64,000 bases of DNA from Streptomyces olivochromogenes (lineage in GTDB: Bacteria > Actinomycetota > Actinomycetes > Streptomycetales > Streptomycetaceae), in NCBI RefSeq assembly GCF_021538895.1, contig NZ_JADDRL010000009.1:62001-126000 (forward strand), read 5' to 3'. Under the pieces are notes generated by a model, which saw nothing but the letters and a program-made list of their open reading frames with translations, made no database searches and was not told the origin of the DNA. The translations under genes were made by a program, and so were the position numbers. Positions 61,824 to 64,000 of the stretch are shown here, in pieces (position 1 is the first letter of the stretch; each line of letters begins with the position of its first letter).

Positions 61824-62277
61824 CACGATCGGCGACCGGTCGGTGACCGTCCGTTCCGATCAGTGAGCGGAATCCCCGCTTCAGGGAATCTGCACATCCC
61901 ATACCCAAGCAAGTCACCGGCTCCTGGGGATCTGCACAAGCGCGCGCCCCCCTCCGCGCCTTTGGCGCGGTGTGCCGGAATCGCCGCGGCGGGGGCAAGC
62001 GCCGGGATGCGGCGAAGCCGTGAGCCGTGTGAAGGAGTCGGCGACAAGCCGTGCGCGCGCCTGCACGGATGGGGCCCGCCGGGGCGTAAGTGCCCAGGTG
62101 AGGCGGGTGATTGATTGGATGCGCGCGCCGCCCGCGTGCTTTGATCCATCGCATCGCGGGGGCCGCGAAGGGCTCTTGGAAACGGGTGCCCGGCGCCCGC
62201 GGTCGCGGCCGTCCGTCTGTCATCGGAGGGGGCCGCTCTCCCCCTTGTGAATACCCCATATGAAGGGAAGTTCCATC
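61824..62277 (+). other. 454-bp noncoding leader region before the double-glycine peptide gene
   Basis: No convincing gene in either strand. It contains two near copies of GGGAATCTGCACA (61884-61896) and GGGGATCTGCACA (61926-61938), a run of GC-rich potential stems, and a more AT-rich patch near 62105-62150. I could not match it to a known riboswitch. It should hold the promoter of the peptide operon. Confidence 0.5.
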
Positions 62278-62493
62278 ATGAACTCCACCCCCCAGGTCGA
62301 GACCGTCGAGATCTCCGACGCCGAGCTGGACAACGTCTCCGGCGGCCTTTCCGTGAACGCCCTGAACACCGTCACCGGTGCCGTGAACGGCGTGGCCCCG
62401 CTTTCCGGCCTGGCCGACACGGCCATCGGCACGGTCGAGGGTGTCACCGGCCTGAACACCCAGCCGGTCACCAGCCTGGTCGCCGGTCTCTGA
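62278..62493 (+). CDS. Double-glycine leader peptide, bacteriocin-like precursor
   Basis: A 71-residue precursor. Residues 1-23 form a typical double-glycine leader: Val-Glu-Ile-Ser-Asp-Ala-Glu-Leu-Asp-Asn-Val-Ser then Gly22-Gly23. The predicted mature peptide is 48 residues, hydrophobic, rich in Val, Gly, Thr, Leu and Asn, with repeated Val-Thr-Gly turns. It has no Cys, Lys, Arg or aromatic residue, so it is unlikely to be a lanthipeptide. The ATG follows GAAGGGAAG; an in-frame ATG at 62260 is less likely. Its processor and exporter are encoded directly downstream. Confidence 0.82.
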   Translation: MNSTPQVETVEISDAELDNVSGGLSVNALNTVTGAVNGVAPLSGLADTAIGTVEGVTGLNTQPVTSLVAGL

Positions 62494-62514
62494 TCGCACC
62501 GCGGTGCCCGAAGT

Positions 62515-62539
62515 CCCGGAGCCGCCCCACGGCTCCGGG
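62515..62539 (+). terminator. Attenuator hairpin after the peptide gene
   Basis: A perfect 10-bp stem (CCCGGAGCCG / CGGCTCCGGG) with a 5-nt loop, 21 nt after the peptide stop and before the exporter genes. Partial termination here would give excess precursor mRNA. Confidence 0.65.
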
Positions 62540-62598
62540 GCTCTCGGATGCCCCGACACCCGTCGTGACGACGTCTCTCCTCAGGTGAGGGAAGTTCC

Positions 62599-63405
62599 GT
62601 GCAGTTCCGCCAACAGGCCCTCGCCAAGCTCCAGTCGCCGGAGGAGCTCGACCTTCCGGTGCGGCTCGCCCGCCCGCAGGGCTGGCTCGCGCTGTCCGTC
62701 AGCGTCGTCGTGATGGCGGCCGCCTCCGTGTGGGCGGTGACCGGTTCGGTCGCCTCCACCGTCGGCGCGCCGGCCATCCTCACGCACGGGCAGGGCAGCT
62801 ACATCCTGCAGAGCCCCGTGGCCGGCCAGGTCACCGCCGTGCTCGCCCGGCAGGGCGAGCGGCTCCCCGCCGACGCGCCCGTCCTGAAGGTCCGTACGAG
62901 CCAGGGCGATTCGGTCGTCCGCACGGTCGCCGCGGGCCGCGTCACCGCGCTCGCCGCCACCATCGGGCAGATCATCCGGACCGGCGCCGACGTCGCCGCG
63001 GTGGAGAAGGTCGCCCACGCCTCGGACCCGCTGTACGCGACGGTCTACGTCCCCGCCGAGAACGCGGCCGCCGTCCCCGCGCACGCCCGCGTCGACCTGA
63101 CCGTCTCCTCGGTGTCCACCCAGGAGTACGGGGTGCTGCGCGGCCATGTGATCTCGGTCGATCGCACCGCGCAGTCCGCCCAGTCGATCGCCGCGTTCCT
63201 CGGGGACACCCAGCTGGGCGAGCAGTTCACCCGCAGGGGACGGCCGGTCGCCGTCCGGGTGCGGCTGGACAAGTCCCCGCGCACGAAGAGCGGTTACCGC
63301 TGGTCGTCCGCGGACGGCCCGCCGTACCGGCTCGACTCCATGACCCTGGCCACGGGTTCGATCCGGCTGGCCGACCAGCACCCCGTCGATTGGCTGCTCC
63401 CGTGA
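62599..63405 (+). CDS. HlyD-like membrane-fusion protein of the peptide exporter
   Basis: A 268-residue protein with one transmembrane helix (about 29-50). It then has a biotinyl/lipoyl-like half-motif (Ser-Pro-Val-Ala-Gly-Gln-Val-Thr-Ala-Val) and a matching second half (Ala-Ala-Gly-Arg-Val-Thr-Ala-Leu). It lacks the long coiled coil of Gram-negative HlyD, as expected for a Gram-positive cell with no outer-membrane channel. It fits the NHLP/bacteriocin secretion accessory type. The GTG follows GAGGGAAG, and the stop overlaps the next gene (GTGA). Confidence 0.85.
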   Translation: MQFRQQALAKLQSPEELDLPVRLARPQGWLALSVSVVVMAAASVWAVTGSVASTVGAPAILTHGQGSYILQSPVAGQVTAVLARQGERLPADAPVLKVRTSQGDSVVRTVAAGRVTALAATIGQIIRTGADVAAVEKVAHASDPLYATVYVPAENAAAVPAHARVDLTVSSVSTQEYGVLRGHVISVDRTAQSAQSIAAFLGDTQLGEQFTRRGRPVAVRVRLDKSPRTKSGYRWSSADGPPYRLDSMTLATGSIRLADQHPVDWLLP

Positions 63406-64000
63406 CCACCGCCCAGCAGTCGCGCGGCGGGCGCCGGCGCGCCGCCCCGCCCAGGCGCCCGGTCCCCAAGAGCCGCGCGAAGACCGTCCGCACGCCCACC
63501 ACCCTCCAGATGGAGGCGGTGGAGTGCGGTGCCGCCTCGCTCGCCATGGTGCTCGGTCACCACGGCCGGCACGTCCCGTTGGAGGAGCTGCGCATCGCCT
63601 GCGGCGTCTCCCGCGACGGCTCGCGCGCCTCCAATCTGCTGAAGGCGGCCCGCAGTTACGGCCTGACCGCCAAGGGCATGCAGATGGATCTGGCCGCGCT
63701 CGCCGAGGTGACGGCACCGGCCGTCCTGTTCTGGGAGTTCAACCACTACGTCGTCTACGACGGCATGGGCCGCCGCTTCGGACGGCGCGGCGTCCACATC
63801 AACGACCCGGCCAAGGGCCGGCGTTTCGTGCCCATCGAGGAGTTCGACGGAAGCTTCACCGGTGTCGTCCTGGTGATGGAGCCGGGCGAGGGCTTCGAGC
63901 GGGGCGGGCGCAAGCCGGGCGTCCTCGGCGCGATGCCGGCCCGGCTGCGCGGCACCGCGGGCACGATGCCCGCCGCGGTGCTGGCCAGCCTGCTGCTGGT
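63402..64000 (+). CDS. C39-peptidase ABC exporter, 5' part only
   Basis: The frame starts with GTG at 63402 and runs off the window after about 199 codons. The N-terminal C39 peptidase domain is clear: Gln-Met-Glu-Ala-Val-Glu-Cys-Gly-Ala-Ala-Ser-Leu holds the nucleophile Cys, Phe-Asn-His-Tyr-Val-Val the His, and Ile-Asn-Asp-Pro-Ala-Lys-Gly the Asp. The membrane domain begins at the window end. Such proteins cut after the double glycine of the leader and export the mature peptide. An Arg-rich 30-residue extension precedes the peptidase. Confidence 0.9.
   Translation, partial: MTTAQQSRGGRRRAAPPRRPVPKSRAKTVRTPTTLQMEAVECGAASLAMVLGHHGRHVPLEELRIACGVSRDGSRASNLLKAARSYGLTAKGMQMDLAALAEVTAPAVLFWEFNHYVVYDGMGRRFGRRGVHINDPAKGRRFVPIEEFDGSFTGVVLVMEPGEGFERGGRKPGVLGAMPARLRGTAGTMPAAVLASLLL

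Noticed and set aside
61860..62277. ydaO-type (c-di-AMP) or other known riboswitch before the peptide gene
   Set aside because: The region has GGGGCG and GC-rich stems, but I could not find the conserved ydaO core segments or any cobalamin, TPP or SAM signature.
62278..62493. Lanthipeptide precursor
   Set aside because: The core has no Cys and no modification enzyme is visible in the window, so thioether rings are not possible.

Overview
The base composition (very GC-rich), codon use, leader sequences and gene content point to a Streptomyces chromosome, probably an arm or near-arm region. The evidence includes a complete SapB (ram) locus, a TTA-containing ramR, SpoIIE-type phosphatases, a streptogrisin-like protease, an Otr(A)-type ribosome-protection protein and a PKS-NRPS cluster. 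I see no rRNA, tRNA, insertion sequence or CRISPR array.

Layout, left part. 0-10.6 kb holds small regulators and secreted proteins, a folD 3' remnant, an ECF sigma factor with a partner protein, and a first orphan cytochrome oxidase subunit I gene (ctaD). A TetR regulator divergent from a secreted beta-propeller and a secreted GH5 glycosidase follow. 10.7-12.7 kb is an Otr(A)/TetM-like GTPase behind a possible leader peptide. 12.95-20.6 kb is a seven-gene molybdenum hydroxylase operon of the cox type (S, L, M, D, E, an XdhC/CoxI-like gene, and G); its large subunit has the form II active-site loop, so CO is not necessarily the substrate. 20.7-21.8 kb has an acetyltransferase and a phosphoesterase.

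Middle part. 21.9-34.1 kb is a compact biosynthetic operon: an MFS exporter, a KS-AT-ACP polyketide synthase, and a 2,525-residue protein with the order aminotransferase, luciferase-like monooxygenase, C, A, PCP, C. That order resembles the microginin type of assembly line and predicts an alpha-hydroxy-beta-amino acyl group joined to an amino acid. The two megasynthase genes carry three TTA codons, so bldA control is likely. A MarR-MFS pair preceded by four 14-bp tandem repeats and an isochorismatase-fold hydrolase follow. 37-43.3 kb carries a TarS-like glycosyltransferase and all four dTDP-L-rhamnose genes plus a methyltransferase, in two convergent groups. 43.5-47.3 kb has a second ctaD with a subunit IV-like gene, convergent with a cytochrome b (qcrB) gene.

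Right part. 47.4-59.7 kb contains the SapB locus (ramC, ramS, ramA, ramB, ramR) flanked on each side by a large GAF/PAS/SpoIIE phosphatase. Then come a streptogrisin-like protease with a Gly-rich tail and a small thioesterase. At the right edge, cut off by the window end, lies a double-glycine peptide export system: a 71-residue precursor, a membrane-fusion protein and a C39-peptidase ABC exporter. The PKS-NRPS operon and this edge system are the two least ordinary parts of the window.
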